A DNA stretch of 64,000 nucleotides from Marthasterias glacialis (GCA_911728455.2 OU452228.1:9162629-9226628); one strand, 5' to 3'; positions 52,538 through 63,396 are shown, counted from the first letter of the stretch. Notes: generated by a model from the sequence alone, not told the origin. A program made the numbers and translations.

Positions 52538-53479
52538 TTAGTACACTCTGCGTTCTCGTCGCGGACGGATCTTTTTCTTCACGGTACACATCCAACTTTT
52601 ATGCCCCAAGCCGAAGCAGTTGTGGCACACCAAAGGCTCTTCAAATTTACACTTTCGGGCTGGGTGGTTCCTCTCCCCGCAGTACTTACACGCACCATCT
52701 AAAATTTGATGCCGATGCGGATAATCTTTGTCACGGCAACGATGGCGACTGCTGTAAAGACTGCGATTCTTACTGGTGCTACGATGCCTGGTGCGGTAGT
52801 TCTCGTTTGTTTTCTTAAGAACAGCTGTAGCCCTAGTCTGCGTTTCATGCGCAAGTTTGCTTTTAGTAACGCCGTTTACTTGCATGATGGCTGGCACTGC
52901 ACGCTGAAAGTTTCTTAGAAGACGCACAGTACCAGCTTGGGTGAGATACAGCCCACTTTTATCCAGGCACGACGGATCGGCAGAGTCATCCTTCATTTTG
53001 AAATTGTTGTCATTATCAATGACGACGCAGCCTTCCTGATTGGCAATTTCTTTGATGGTTTGATTCAGTTCATTCACTCTGACTTGGTACTCCGGTACGT
53101 CTGTCCGGGGGCAGATCGTGGACACGGTCACCTCAACTCCCGGCAAGGTCTCCCGGAGGCATCGAAGCAGACGACGGTAGTCCGACTCGGCGCGGTCCAG
53201 TCTTTTCGATGATACACAGTTGTTCGTGCCAACGTGCAATACGACGGTCTTGAAATCCCGCATGCTTTGAGTCATCCTCGTCACCTCATGCCTTGCATCT
53301 TTAATGCGAGCTCCCGGGAGGCAGTTCACGACCACGTTGTTAAGACCCCTCTCACTGATATCTCTGATCATAGAATCCCCGATTATCAACGTCTTCAAGT
53401 CGGCTCCGCTGACAGTTGTCACCGTCTTTGGCATGGTGAGGGGTTGCTTTCCTGCCGTGACATCCCTCCACTCCCGCAT
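52538..53479 (-). CDS. Intronless SGNH-hydrolase-like protein with two CCHC zinc knuckles
   Basis: A single 313-codon frame from ATG (MREWRDVTAG) to TAA, with no intron. Residues about 29-200 form an SGNH/GDSL fold: LIIGDSMIRD (GDS at 34-36), NCLPGARI (oxyanion Gly about 56), HVGTNN (GTN at 84-86) and a closing block DKSGLYLTQAG at 173-183. That block normally reads DxxGxHL; here the catalytic His is Tyr178, so esterase activity is doubtful. After a basic linker (205-262) come two zinc knuckles, CKYCGERNHPARKC (264-277) and CHNCFGLGHKSWMC (285-298), then a basic tail. SGNH domains and CCHC knuckles occur in non-LTR retrotransposon ORF1 proteins (the CR1 group has an esterase ORF1), and knuckles bind nucleic acid. 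No reverse transcriptase lies nearby. It is either a retroelement remnant that has kept its frame or a domesticated gene. Confidence 0.85.
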   Translation of the reverse strand: MREWRDVTAGKQPLTMPKTVTTVSGADLKTLIIGDSMIRDISERGLNNVVVNCLPGARIKDARHEVTRMTQSMRDFKTVVLHVGTNNCVSSKRLDRAESDYRRLLRCLRETLPGVEVTVSTICPRTDVPEYQVRVNELNQTIKEIANQEGCVVIDNDNNFKMKDDSADPSCLDKSGLYLTQAGTVRLLRNFQRAVPAIMQVNGVTKSKLAHETQTRATAVLKKTNENYRTRHRSTSKNRSLYSSRHRCRDKDYPHRHQILDGACKYCGERNHPARKCKFEEPLVCHNCFGLGHKSWMCTVKKKIRPRRERRVY

Positions 53480-55825
53480 GGCTTCGTTTGATGCTGGTGC
53501 ATATTACGGACTGTGGATGATTACACACGTACTGACGTACACTCCTTCTTAAAGATTAACTCAACATGGAAATTGCTCCAGTAAATAATGTTGGGTGTCG
53601 TGGTGTGTTCTCTGTTGGCAAACCACTTCACCGTGTCACGATGCAGAGGCACAATTTACACGGTGTCTTGAACACTATACTAAAATCACCATTGTACGTA
53701 TTATAGATTGACACGCGTGGCTCTGATTGCAACATTGGTTGCTATGGCGATGTTGATGCTAGTCTTTTTTTTCTCCAATTAATTTGGCCATCTCGCCACT
53801 ATTGTATATCTAAAGACTTGGTTATGAATGATTGTCACACAAAAAATGTCGCTTATCGATTTTGCCTTCCGATGCCGTTTTATGCTAAACGGGTGGAAAG
53901 AGGCCTTCGGGGCACAATACGCTACGATGAGCTCCCGTCACCATATTGTAACTGTACGTAATTATTGCAAGGCTGATGCACAGTTGTCCAATGCCAGCCA
54001 TAGGGACACGATTAGTGGGATATTACAAACACTTGATGACACGATGCACTGCCGCGTCCTGACCTGAACTATAACACATTCACCTAACATATATAAAATG
54101 CTCAAAATGGAGTTTGGGTAAATGCGTTTTTTTACACATGACTAGTCAGTTGTCGCCACGCTTTACAGAAAAACTTGTTTGAATCTGGAAGCTCGTCCGG
54201 ATTGTTATAAAGTTGACATCAGCACCAACATGCTGCAAAGATACCTCCGTTTGAAAAACAGTAAATGTCGAGGAAATGGGCAGAGGTCACAAATTGAAGA
54301 AGTCACAAATCATCCATCTTATTCTAAATGCCGCATTCGAAATAAGTCCAGTATGAACCGCCAAAAAATCCCTGACAAAATATAAACAACTTTTCGTTAT
54401 TTTTTCAAAAAAAAAAAGATTCGCAAGTTGGTCGTAAGATGCGTTTATTTGATGGGAAGGAATCTACCGTATAAAGCAATATAACAACAATAGTAATAAC
54501 AAAAATAATCATATAATAATAACAATAAGTCAAAATAAAAAACAATCATTTTTTTGTAAGAAAAAAGTACTTTCAAGTCACTACAAAAATAACTTACCTG
54601 ACTGGAAGTACATATTATTCCCAAGTATATCTAGTGAAATCGTTTCACCAGGTGGTAGTTCATTTTAAAGACAAATGCAATTTGATAGGCATTTTGAAAC
54701 AATGGTGGGCCGACCATATCGTTTGCACAATACGAACGTGCACAAAATAACTGATAAAAAGAGAAACCGTTGAATTTTTCACATGTTAGTTTTTTTGAAA
54801 ACTAGATGATTGGAATGATTTCATTCTTCCCCCCAAAACAATGGTGTAACTTCCCTCTAATGATTACCCCCAAACCTCTCAGTTCCTCACCCTGAATTTA
54901 CTTTTGATCGAGAGTAATTCACCCTGAGTTTCGTAACAAGGAAAACAACCTTCATTTAATATCTGCTGAAAATTACTTTCGATTTTTATTAATGACTTTA
55001 GTATTAAAAATCGGTACTCGTCTATGGGAACTGGAAGGTCAAATTGCTTGTTCTAAAGCAAAGGTTAAGCCAGAAATACACTCATCAGATATAAAACAAA
55101 CTGTTCAGCATCGTTAACAGCAGACTCCAAATCACCGCTTTGTTTGTGCCAGCCACCCAGTTGCTGGGGTTGACATTGTCACACAAGTTGTATCTGGTGA
55201 GTTTATTCTTAAGATCTTTGTCGAAGTTCGTGTGGTTATGTTTCCTTTGAACGAAAATACAAGGTGTTTTTTATTAAGCGGTGTTTGTGGCAACATTTTA
55301 GCGCTCACTAAACGCAGTTCCATTAAAGCGTATGACGTCAGTCTTTAATTCTGGAATGATGTCTAAAAGGTATCAGAGTGAGAGATCTGTTTATGATTGG
55401 CTGTTTTGTGATGGATGCAATTCCGTTTGTCGTTTGCATTGTTTAGTTTAGTGCGATTTCCAATTAGAGAAAGCCTGCTTAGTTTAGGTTGGTTTTTCTG
55501 AATTACGATCTTGGATATTAAATAGTCGTATAGTTTCGCGGAATACTTGAATGTCCTTAAATTTCTCCAGCGCTCTCTCTTTTTCTCTCATTAATGCTAA
55601 TGTAGGACACGTCCTTGGTTTTTTATGCATTGAAAGCATGTAACAGTAATAAGCATAATAGTTGCGCTCTGAAATTTCCGCCCATTGTATTGTTAATACC
55701 GTAAATTATGTAGCTCACAAAAGAACAATATAACTATATTATTGCTATACGATGCCTGGTAGCTATGGGTAACAAATTCTTTCAGAAAAATTGATTCATT
55801 TGTGGTTCAACAACACAGTCTGCGC
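53480..55825. other. Intergenic sequence, nothing recognised
   Basis: Upstream of the SGNH gene. AT-rich, with an (AATAAT)-rich patch near 54480-54550. No exon that I can support. Confidence 0.35.
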
Positions 55826-55985
55826 CGGCGTGTCGTAGCCTAGCCGTGCGGTCTAGCGTATCGGACTCGAATTATGATGCGTTGGACACCTATAATGTCA
55901 TTGAGGAAGGCACTTAATCATAATTGCTTCTCTTCATGAGTTAATGGGAACCCGAGAGGGCTGAGACAGTATTTGGTTGGATTAA
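55826..55985 (+). mobile_element. tRNA-derived SINE (same family as 4665), plus orientation
   Basis: GTCGTAGCCTAGCCGTGCGG then TCTAGCGTATCGGACTCGAA as a tRNA-like head, followed by GAGGAAGGCACTTAATCATA, GCTTCTCTTCATGAG and AATGGGAACCCGAGAGGG. Confidence 0.6.
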
Positions 55986-55995
55986 CCCCTTTAAA

Positions 55996-56132
55996 GCCCG
56001 GTTCACACTTCCTGCGAAAGCGAAGGCGAAGGCGAATTTTGGTGACGCAACAATTCAGTACGCGCTGTTTTTCAATTGTGAAGCGAGAAAATTCGCTTTG
56101 CTTTCGCCATTCGCGTGAAGTATGAACCGGGC
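55996..56132. mobile_element. Short foldback MITE with GCCCGGTTCA ends and GCGAA echo
   Basis: GCCCGGTTCACACTTC at the left mirrors GAAGTATGAACCGGGC at the right; GCGAAAGCGAAGGCGAAGG and TTCGCTTTGCTTTCGCC are mirrored inside. 137 bp. Confidence 0.85.
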
Positions 56133-56140
56133 GTAAGGCT

Positions 56141-56318
56141 ATAGACCTTTGTCATGGTGCGGCCATCTTGATTTTCTCCCATTCAAATCAATGTAACCAA
56201 ACCGAGGCTGGAAGGGCAAATAGTCTGGTTCCTTTTTGTACAATGAATATTAGCACCCATCACTGTTATGGATAACAGGGAACATGACCAAGATGGTGGC
56301 AGCATGATAAAGGTCTAT
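56141..56318. mobile_element. MITE with about 30-bp inverted ends (ATAGACCTTTRTCATG)
   Basis: ATAGACCTTTGTCATGGTGC...GCCATCTTG mirrors CAAGATGG...GCATGATAAAGGTCTAT, with two or three mismatches; 178 bp. Fragments at 18820 and 36015. Confidence 0.85.
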
Positions 56319-57167
56319 TATAAGCAGCTTGAGGTTGTTTGCTCCCCAGGGCGCAGAGAAAGTCTGTGGATTGGTCAAAGTATGCCTGATGAACAGGGAT
56401 GGACCGTATGCATTGACGTCATCATGCCGCCATTTTAGAGATAAAACGATGATGAAACAATGGAAAACGCACATTTATATACGCGCGGCGCACAAGATGG
56501 GCCAATGAGCAACCTTCTTTTGACTTCTAGCCGAGGGCACCCGACCTCATTTTTTTATACCGAGGTTGGTTCGATCAAAACCCCTGGAATTGTGACAAGA
56601 AAATCTCCCATAATATGGGAGGCCTGTGGCCTATCCACTCGACGCGCCGATCAAATTAATTTGTTATACCAATGTGTTAGATTGTGAATTTGTATTGGTC
56701 GAGAACCAATCACGTGACATAATACAAAATTTCATGTCTTCTCAAAAAGTGATGTTGTCGGGGTCCATTACCTAGATCGTCCTCAGATAATTCATTTCAT
56801 CGTCCCCATTGATATGTATATCGAAGTTAGCAATACACCCGAGAAAGAGGTAGGTCATGACACCCGCGTCCATTACCTAGATTGTTCTCAGAACATTATG
56901 TCATCTTCCCCATTGATCTTACAACCACATTAGCGGTACTACATGAGAAAGACGTTACTATGCAACCACTGGTATACTATGCACGCTACTGTACTGTCGA
57001 TATGATGCTCGCGATATAGGGACCAGTTGTTACATTTTGGTTGATAAAACATTTTTAACTGACGCACTTTTGTTGAATTGAATATTTTCGTCTGCAAACT
57101 ATGTCGGTAATTAAAGGGCCTTTTTAACAATCTTGCAATTTAATACCATGGTATAACAAAACAATTG

Positions 57168-57225
57168 ACGTGGGTAAACTAACCGAGACAATGGGTAAAC
57201 TAACCGAGACGATAGTGAAACAAAC
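57168..57225. repeat. GGGTAAACTAACCGAG repeat fragment
   Basis: Two direct copies of GGGTAAACTAACCGAGAC followed by GATAGTGAAACAAACCAAC; matches the inside of the 1146-1533 element. Confidence 0.7.
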
Positions 57226-57230
57226 CAACT

Positions 57231-57264
57231 GATGGCACCCTCGGCTTCGCCTCGGGTGCCATCT
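57231..57264. repeat. Foldback hairpin 1 (CCCTCGGCTTCGCCTCGGG centre)
   Basis: GATGGCACC and GGTGCCATC flank CCTCGGCTTCGCCTCGG. It directly adjoins the GGGTAAACTAACCGAG fragment. Confidence 0.85.
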
Positions 57265-57325
57265 GCCCCCTCGGTGTCCAAAACAAGTATGGACCACATC
57301 ACAGCAGACAACAATTGTATAATGG

Positions 57326-57500
57326 TATACAAATATTGAGTGACTCGAAGTACAATGGGATGAATATTATCCCGATGTAAAATTTGGACTGTTCCATTTC
57401 ACGAGGCGAAGCCGAGTGAAATGGAACAGTCCAAATTTTACTGAGCGATAATATTCCTCCCATTTCACGAATTAAAGTCACTCAATATTTCTTTTATATA
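57326..57500. repeat. Foldback hairpin 2
   Basis: TATACAAATATTGAGTGACT ... and its reversed partner at the right (AGTCACTCAATATTT...TATA); AAATTTGGACTGTTCCATTT is mirrored around the centre TCACGAGGCGAAGCCGAGTGA-like segment near 57410, the reverse complement of the CTCGGCTTCGCCTCG motif. Confidence 0.85.
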
Positions 57501-57820
57501 AATGACTATAGATCCTTGTCATTTGATTTTTTCACAATAAACACAAAATCAAATAAATACGGTTCATGAACCACCACCACTCTGAAAATTCTGAAACAAC
57601 TTCTAAACAACGTGGACGACTCCATGTAGACACAGGCGCTATTTTCCGTACTCCACGAATTTATCTTCTTCTTTATTCGTGACAACGAATTTATCTTCAA
57701 GCAAACTTGACGCGCGCAGCTTTACAACCTTTTGCACAGGTTCTTTTTTGTTTTAGCAGCGGCGCTCTATCGCTCAAAATCAATGGGAACGAGGATGATC
57801 CTAACCGTTCAATAGTAAAT

Positions 57821-58792
57821 ATTATAACACCTCTTCCTTTGATTCTATCTGTTGGTTGGCCGAACGTGCGTCACGTGGTGTTGTGTATTTTTACTATCAC
57901 ACTGCACACCGACCAAAAGAACTATTAAATGGTACTATCCAACGACAACCTCGAACCCGGTGAAACGATCAAATAATACGTGCATTTGAAATACGGTATG
58001 AGAACGAAGGCAGTGTGGTACCCACTCTTTCTTTTTGTCAAGATTCCCTGTCAGATTTTATACAGTTGTTCGAAGACTGACATACGCACAGTTGTTTAAC
58101 GAATACTACCACAAAATGGATGAAATTGAGGTGTTATAAAACAAATATTGACTGCTTTATCTCGTGGCGTAGTAAAACTAGTCACTCTCGGTGATCCCCG
58201 GAGCCGCCTATCTTCCCTCGGCTCCGCCTCGGGAAGATAGTCTGCTCCGGGGATCACCTCGAGTGACTAGTTTTACTACGCCACTTGAAGCAGTCAATAT
58301 TTGTATATTATAACACCTCTTCCTTTGATTCTATCTGTTGATTGGCCGAACGTGCGTCACGTGGTGTTGTGTATTTTTACTATCACACTGCACACCGACC
58401 AAAAGAACTATTAAATGGTACTATCCAACGACAACCTCGAACCCCGTGAAACGATCAAATAATACGTGCATTTGAAATACGGTATGAGAACGAAGGCAGT
58501 GTGGTACCCCTTTTTTCTTTTTGTCAAGATTTCCTGTCAGATTTTATACAGTTGTTTGAAGACTGATATACGCACAGTTGTTTAACGAATATTACCACAA
58601 AATGGATGAAATTGAGGTGTTATAAAACAAATATTGACTGCTTTATCTCGTGGCGTAGTAAAACTAGTCACTCTCGGTGATCCCCGGAGCCGCCTATCTT
58701 CCCTCGGCTCCGCCTCGGGAAGATAGGCTGCTCTGGGGATCACCTCGAGTGACTAGTTTTACTACGCCACTCGAAGCAGTCAATATTTGTAT
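57821..58792. repeat. 486-bp tandem duplication, two copies
   Basis: Copy 1 is 57821-58306 and copy 2 is 58307-58792, with about a dozen differences by eye. Each begins ATTATAACACCTCTTCC, contains a CGTCACGTGG E-box, and ends with a long foldback. A third, diverged unit begins at 58793. Confidence 0.95.
58128..58319. repeat. Foldback hairpin 3, about 190 bp
   Basis: GAGGTGTTATAA at the left mirrors TTATAACACCTC at the right. The arms (AAATATTGACTGCTT, GGCGTAGTAAAACTAGTCAC, GATCCCCGGAGC) are near perfect around the centre CCCTCGGCTCCGCCTCGGG at about 58215-58233. Confidence 0.95.
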
Positions 58793-58805
58793 ATTATAAC
58801 ACACC
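58614..58805. repeat. Foldback hairpin 4 (duplicate of hairpin 3)
   Basis: The second-copy counterpart of hairpin 3, offset by 486 bp, with the same arms and centre. Confidence 0.95.
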
Positions 58806-59298
58806 TCTCACTGGTTCTTTATCCTGATTGGCTGAAACACGGTCACGTGGGGTGAACTAATATAGCCTATTGCATGAAATCTGCACCACCGTAAACTTGA
58901 CGCGCGTCAACGCACCGCACGCGCTTCATTTGGGGGAAATAGTTTGCAAAGCGGGAAATAGTTTCAAAAACCCAAAAACTATTGACTGGTAAACAGCGCC
59001 CTCAAAAGGTTTACAATGCTCATAACAGTTTACCGTTGTAAAACTGTGCGTCCTGAAAATGTTTTTTTTTCACATGACATTTTAGACTGAGGTGTGTTAT
59101 AAAACACATATGGACCGGCATTATTCGGACAATAGTGCACGTCTATGCACCCCTTGGGCCTGTGAGTGACCAGAAGACGGTCCTATTTCCCTCGGCCTTC
59201 GGCCTCGGGAAATAGGACCCTCTCCTGGTCACTCACAGGCCCTCGGGGTGCATAGACGTGCACTATTGTCCGAATAATGCCGGTCCATATGTGTATAC
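58793..59298. repeat. Third diverged unit with foldback hairpin 5
   Basis: Starts ATTATAACACACCTCTC, shares GATTGGCTGAA...GGTCACGTGG with the 486-bp units, then runs to GAGGTGTGTTATAAAACACA at 59089. The hairpin (59089-59298) has unrelated arms (GGACCGGCATTATTCGGACA, GCACGTCTATGCACC) around CCTCGGCCTTCGGCCTCGGG. Confidence 0.85.
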
Positions 59299-59822
59299 TA
59301 TTCCCCTAGGGCAAATATGACTTTTGGATCACCGACGCCGATGGGAATAATATTGAATGTCATGTGATGTAGTTTCCACCAATCAAATGACAAGGATCTG
59401 TGTGGCAGGTTTTGAATTATAATCGCGTCAAAATACTTGCATTTTGTAACGCGCGAAGTCATTTTGACACGCGCGTACCAAGCACCCTAATGGCGCTCGA
59501 AAGTTTTTAACAAGCGTGCGCGCATAGCAGTCAGTTTGGGGAGCCAATCACCATTGTTTTTCAGTGCTTCCATTCCAGGGGTTAGAGACGACGAGAGGTA
59601 TCGATACGGCGCGCTGCCCATGGTGGCGAGGTTGGAGGGCGCCCTACTCAATGACAATGTGCATGAGGTCTATACAGTTAAAGCACCTTGATCTAGCTAT
59701 AATTTTCGTGTGCTTTATAAGAACCTAGTAGTATTAGTATTATAACAAAAAAAAACTTAGAAAAATAGATGTTGTGACTATTTAAAGAGTAAATTTGAAA
59801 TAAAATTTTTCTCCTATTGTAG

Positions 59823-59895
59823 AATGCAATGATCTCGACAGCGTCTCCTAAAATGCTACTCTCGTATTTTGTGTTTCTACACATTGGAACATCGA
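59823..59895 (+). CDS. Secreted FAMeT-domain protein, exon 1 (signal peptide)
   Basis: The coding start is ATG at 59829 (MISTASPKMLLSYFVFLHIG), a typical signal peptide with a Lys and a hydrophobic core, ending at ATCGA|GTAAGT in phase 1. A strong acceptor (TTTTTCTCCTATTGTAG) ends at 59822, only six bases before the ATG, so a non-coding 5' exon probably lies upstream. An ATG at 59824 opens only a two-codon frame. Confidence 0.7.
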
Positions 59896-60189
59896 GTAAG
59901 TATATAGTAATCAAAACTGAAAGATTGAAGAAACCATGTAAATGATTGTAATTTTGTAGACTAAAAAAAACCTAAAAGTTAAAAAAAGCATATTTATACC
60001 TTTTATCTGAAACGCCATTGCTCATAATCATTATTCTTCCATCACGAAAGACTCGTGAGAAATACTTCCGTGTGAAAATGCCGTCAAATTCGAGAAGCAT
60101 TTACGACTTCCCCAAATCATCGTTATTTCGACTGCCACAACAAAAATAGGCCCGATATGAAAGTCGGCAAAATTAGTGGAAAAAACAAA

Positions 60190-60445
60190 CACAACAACAA
60201 TAAACAGCAAAGAGCAAACAGCAGCAGCAAAACGGCATGCAGCAGCAGCGGCGACAGCGACAGCAACAGCGACGGCGACAGCGAAAGCGACACTGCAGCA
60301 GCAGCAGCAGGAACAAGAACAAGAACAAGAACAAGAACAACAAGAACAGCAGATGCAGCAGCAGCAGCAACAACATCAACAGCAACAGCAAGAACAAGAA
60401 CACCAAGAACAGCAGCAGCAGCAGCAGCAACAACAACAGCAACAT

Positions 60446-60478
<33 letters not shown>

Positions 60479-60508
60479 GAACAAGAACAAGAACAAGAAC
60501 AACAAAAA

Positions 60509-60541
<33 letters not shown>

Positions 60542-60660
60542 GAACAAGAACAAGAAAACAAGAACAAGAACAAGAACAAGAACAAGAACAAGAACAAGAA
60601 CAACAAGAACAACAACAAGAACAACAACAACAAGAACAACAACTACAACAACCGTGTTCT
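60190..60660. repeat. CAG/CAA/GAACAA compound microsatellite in intron 1 of the FAMeT gene
   Basis: About 470 bp of mixed (CAG)n, (CAACAG)n, (GAACAA)n and (AACAAG)n. The plus strand is all purine plus C and free of stops in several frames, giving Gln/Glu-rich, Asn/Lys-rich and Thr/Arg-rich open frames of up to 176 codons. These are by-products of the repeat. Confidence 0.97.
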
Positions 60661-60664
60661 CATT

Positions 60665-62095
60665 TTCATTCCCCCCCCCCGCATTAACTAGCCCTATGTA
60701 GGACTCTTCCTTTGTGCTGTACGAAAGTGAAAGGCCTCCAGCAGGGTTACCCATTAACATAACTATTATACACATAATTTGATGACAATTTTCACAGAAT
60801 GGCTGCGAGGAGTGTTTATGAAAATTACAGAATTTGAATTAATTTTCTCTTCCACAAAACATGTCGCCGGTTTCTACAAAGCCACTGGTCTTTAGAATTT
60901 TTAGAAAAAAATAATTGCTATAAAAACGTATCATCTGTACTGGTACAACTATCCAGTCTTGTGGTTAAAGTAAATGTTGCAGTCAACATATTATGGACAG
61001 CAAATTAAGCTTTTGTTTAAAGACTGTCGCACACAACGTGTCCGTCAATACATTTTGATTACAACAGCACTGATGTTTTACCACGTTGACGTGCAAAATC
61101 AAACAAGACAAAACACACGCCGGATGAAAATTTATCTCCAGTTCAATGATTTTGTTGTACGTCCTTCGTGATGAAGACACGCTTTACTCGATTAATGTAT
61201 AGGGCTTTTCAAAAACCTTTTCAACCAACCATGGCAGCGAATAAAATTAGTTACCTTTCTGTTTAAATTTTGTTTTGTTTTGTTTATACAAAATGGAGAA
61301 GGGGGGCAGTTTCGCACGATCTCTCCTTTGTGTATACAATCCACGCAAAATAGGAAAGAAGGTGAATTAAAATAAACTGCGATCGATTACAATTTCTCCT
61401 TGGGAGTTTCGAGCCCACTTTACTCACGTCCGGCCTCCGAGCCACAAATGAGGCCGGTAAATTAAAACCAATTATAATTTTCCTCGAGGGAGGTAAGTTG
61501 CCAAGGTATTACCAAGCTTCTTGCATGACATGACCTCAGCAGCCCAGCCATTATTGGATAACGATATTACAGTAACGACTGTACAGTGGAAAGAGACTAT
61601 GGAAGATGGCGGTGCTACAGGACCAAAGGACGGGCATTTACCCCGTCGATTTTCCCCAGACAGCGCCCCCAGTTTACCCCCCACACTGAAGTCAAGTTTT
61701 AAGTCGAGTGAATTTAATAGTGAACACAGTTGACCTATCACATCAATATGTTTGTAACAATCTTTGCAAAGCTCTCAACACTACATTGACGTTTATTATT
61801 GTAAAATAAGTTTTTGGACACATTTGACAATCAAAAATTTAATTTGCGCCCCCCAATATTTAAATGTACCCAATAAGTCCAGATTTATGTCAGTTTCAAG
61901 ATTTCATATGCTACTCTACTTAAAGTTCTTACCCTTTTTTATTTTTATTTTTAGTTTTGTTAAAAAACACTAACCACATCATGTTCGTTTTAAACATGGG
62001 TCGAAACCATAAATTGCCAGTATTTTCCCAAGCTGACAAACGAGAAAAGTGAACTCTTTGTTTCCCAAAAGATGACATTTTCTGTACCTCCGTCT
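60665..62095. other. Rest of intron 1 of the FAMeT gene
   Basis: AT-rich; short overlapping frames at 61472-61741 on both strands carry no protein features. No exon that I can support. Confidence 0.4.
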
Positions 62096-62099
62096 TTGT

Positions 62100-62150
62100 T
62101 GGGTTGTTTGTTTGTTTGTTTGTTTGTTTGTTTGTTGTTTGTTTGTTTAT
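62100..62150. repeat. (TTTG)n microsatellite
   Basis: TTTG run of about 50 bp with one interruption, 100 bp before FAMeT exon 2. Confidence 0.95.
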
Positions 62151-62250
62151 TTTTTGGGGTGGGCGTTTATTATTTGGTTTTACATTAATTTGAATAAGTT
62201 TAAAGATGAAACAATAATTTCACTGCATTATTTTCAATTTATGCTACTAG

Positions 62251-62568
62251 TGTTAGAAGCCACCGCGTGCTTCATCGGCCAAGAACTAGGTACAGAGACT
62301 GGAGGCAAAGGAACCCAGTGGGTGTTGCCCTATCGCCACTCTTGTGACTGCACTAGTATAGCTCCGGGTGGTTTGAACGTAGTCTCTCCCTCCAGGAGTT
62401 TCGCACCCAGAGAGTTTCCTCAGCCTCTGGCTGTGCATGGTGTACAGAGTGTCAGGAGAGCATTGGAGGTAGAATGCTCTGACGCCGTGACTCAGGCATC
62501 AGACGTGACGACTGCGACGGAGGCAAACAAGCCACAGTCGACAAAAACGATTCCACCAAACAGCGACG
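62251..62568 (+). CDS. Secreted FAMeT-domain protein, exon 2
   Basis: Acceptor tatgctactag|TGTTAG and donor GCGACG|GTAAAA; 318 nt, phase 1 to 1. It encodes about 106 residues starting LEATACFIGQELGTETGGKG, with a WVLPYRHSCDC stretch and further Cys, then a Ser/Thr-rich tail. I do not recognise a domain here. Symmetric phase-1 exons are usual for extracellular proteins. Confidence 0.72.
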
Positions 62569-62751
62569 GTAAAACTTTGTCTTTGATCGCGAAAGATAAC
62601 GTGAAACAAATCTCTGAACGAGCCAGCTTATTTAAAATTAACATTTGAAGGGACTTTGTGTTTCCTAACACTAGTTTTAAAATCAAATGGATCAAAGCTA
62701 AATTAAAAGGATGTTCATAGCATTTGTAGTATCGAAAGAGATTTTTTTTCT

Positions 62752-62900
62752 TTTTACAGATTTGCACATAGGCCTAACTGTGGTATAAAGATTGTCATGG
62801 GGGAAAAGTTCTCTTGAAACATTTTTGCCTGAAACGCTATAGCTTTTTCAGAAACGAGTTTTGATCTAGCAAGACCAAAACTCGATGCTCCAAAACAGTG
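62752..62900. mobile_element. Fragment of the TTAAAGCCCCAGCTCAAC MITE family
   Basis: GGTATAAAGATTGTCATGGG, AAAAGTTCTCTTGAAACATT and TTGCCTGAAACGCTATAGC match the right-central part of 51524-51860. It lies in the intron between FAMeT exons 2 and 3. Confidence 0.5.
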
Positions 62901-63213
62901 AACCCATAATAAAACATATAAACAAAATAGGGTTTGTTTCACTTTTTTTCTCATGATTCCAATGACCCATTGAGCTTAAACTTTCATAGCTTTGTTATTT
63001 CATTTATATATTGGGTCACATAAAGTGTGGATACTGGTCTTTGACAATTACTAATCTTGTGGGCCTTTATTAATCTAGTTCAGATCTTTACTTGAAAAAC
63101 TGTTTCTGAAGTTCAACCACACTGACAAGCGACTGTCTTAAGACGAAATATAGAGCAATTACCAACCTTAAAGCTATGCTCAAATTATTTATTTGTTTTA
63201 ATGATACTTTTAG

Positions 63214-63396
63214 GTCTTTCGTGTGGAACGTCCACAACCTCAGTCACGACATTCACCTCCGTCTTCAACTACCCGTTTGCCGAATTCGAACCGTCCGTTG
63301 AGCAGTTCATCAAATTCGGCGTGCGGGCAGAGTACGGCGCTTTGCTATGCCTGGCTGCCACGAACAATGGGGATCAGGACAGCGTCTACGAAATTG
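63214..63396 (+). CDS. Secreted FAMeT-domain protein, exon 3 (FAMeT domain start)
   Basis: Acceptor gatacttttag|GTCTTT and donor GAAATTG|GTAGGT; 183 nt, phase 1 to 1. It encodes TFTSVFNYPFAEFEPS...VRAEYGALLCLAATN...YEI, matching the first strands of the farnesoic-acid O-methyltransferase-type (Methyltransf_FA) domain. Confidence 0.82.

Noticed and set aside
52510..53552. Plus-strand frames opposite the SGNH gene
   Set aside because: Shadows of the 313-codon minus-strand gene, which has clear domain motifs.
60157..60701. Gln/Glu-rich 176-codon frame as a real gene
   Set aside because: It lies in an intron, is fully explained by the CAG/CAA/GAACAA microsatellite, and has equally long rival frames on both strands.
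61472..61741. Overlapping frames on both strands in FAMeT intron 1
   Set aside because: No homology, no splice pattern consistent with the gene, and neither strand shows a coding bias.
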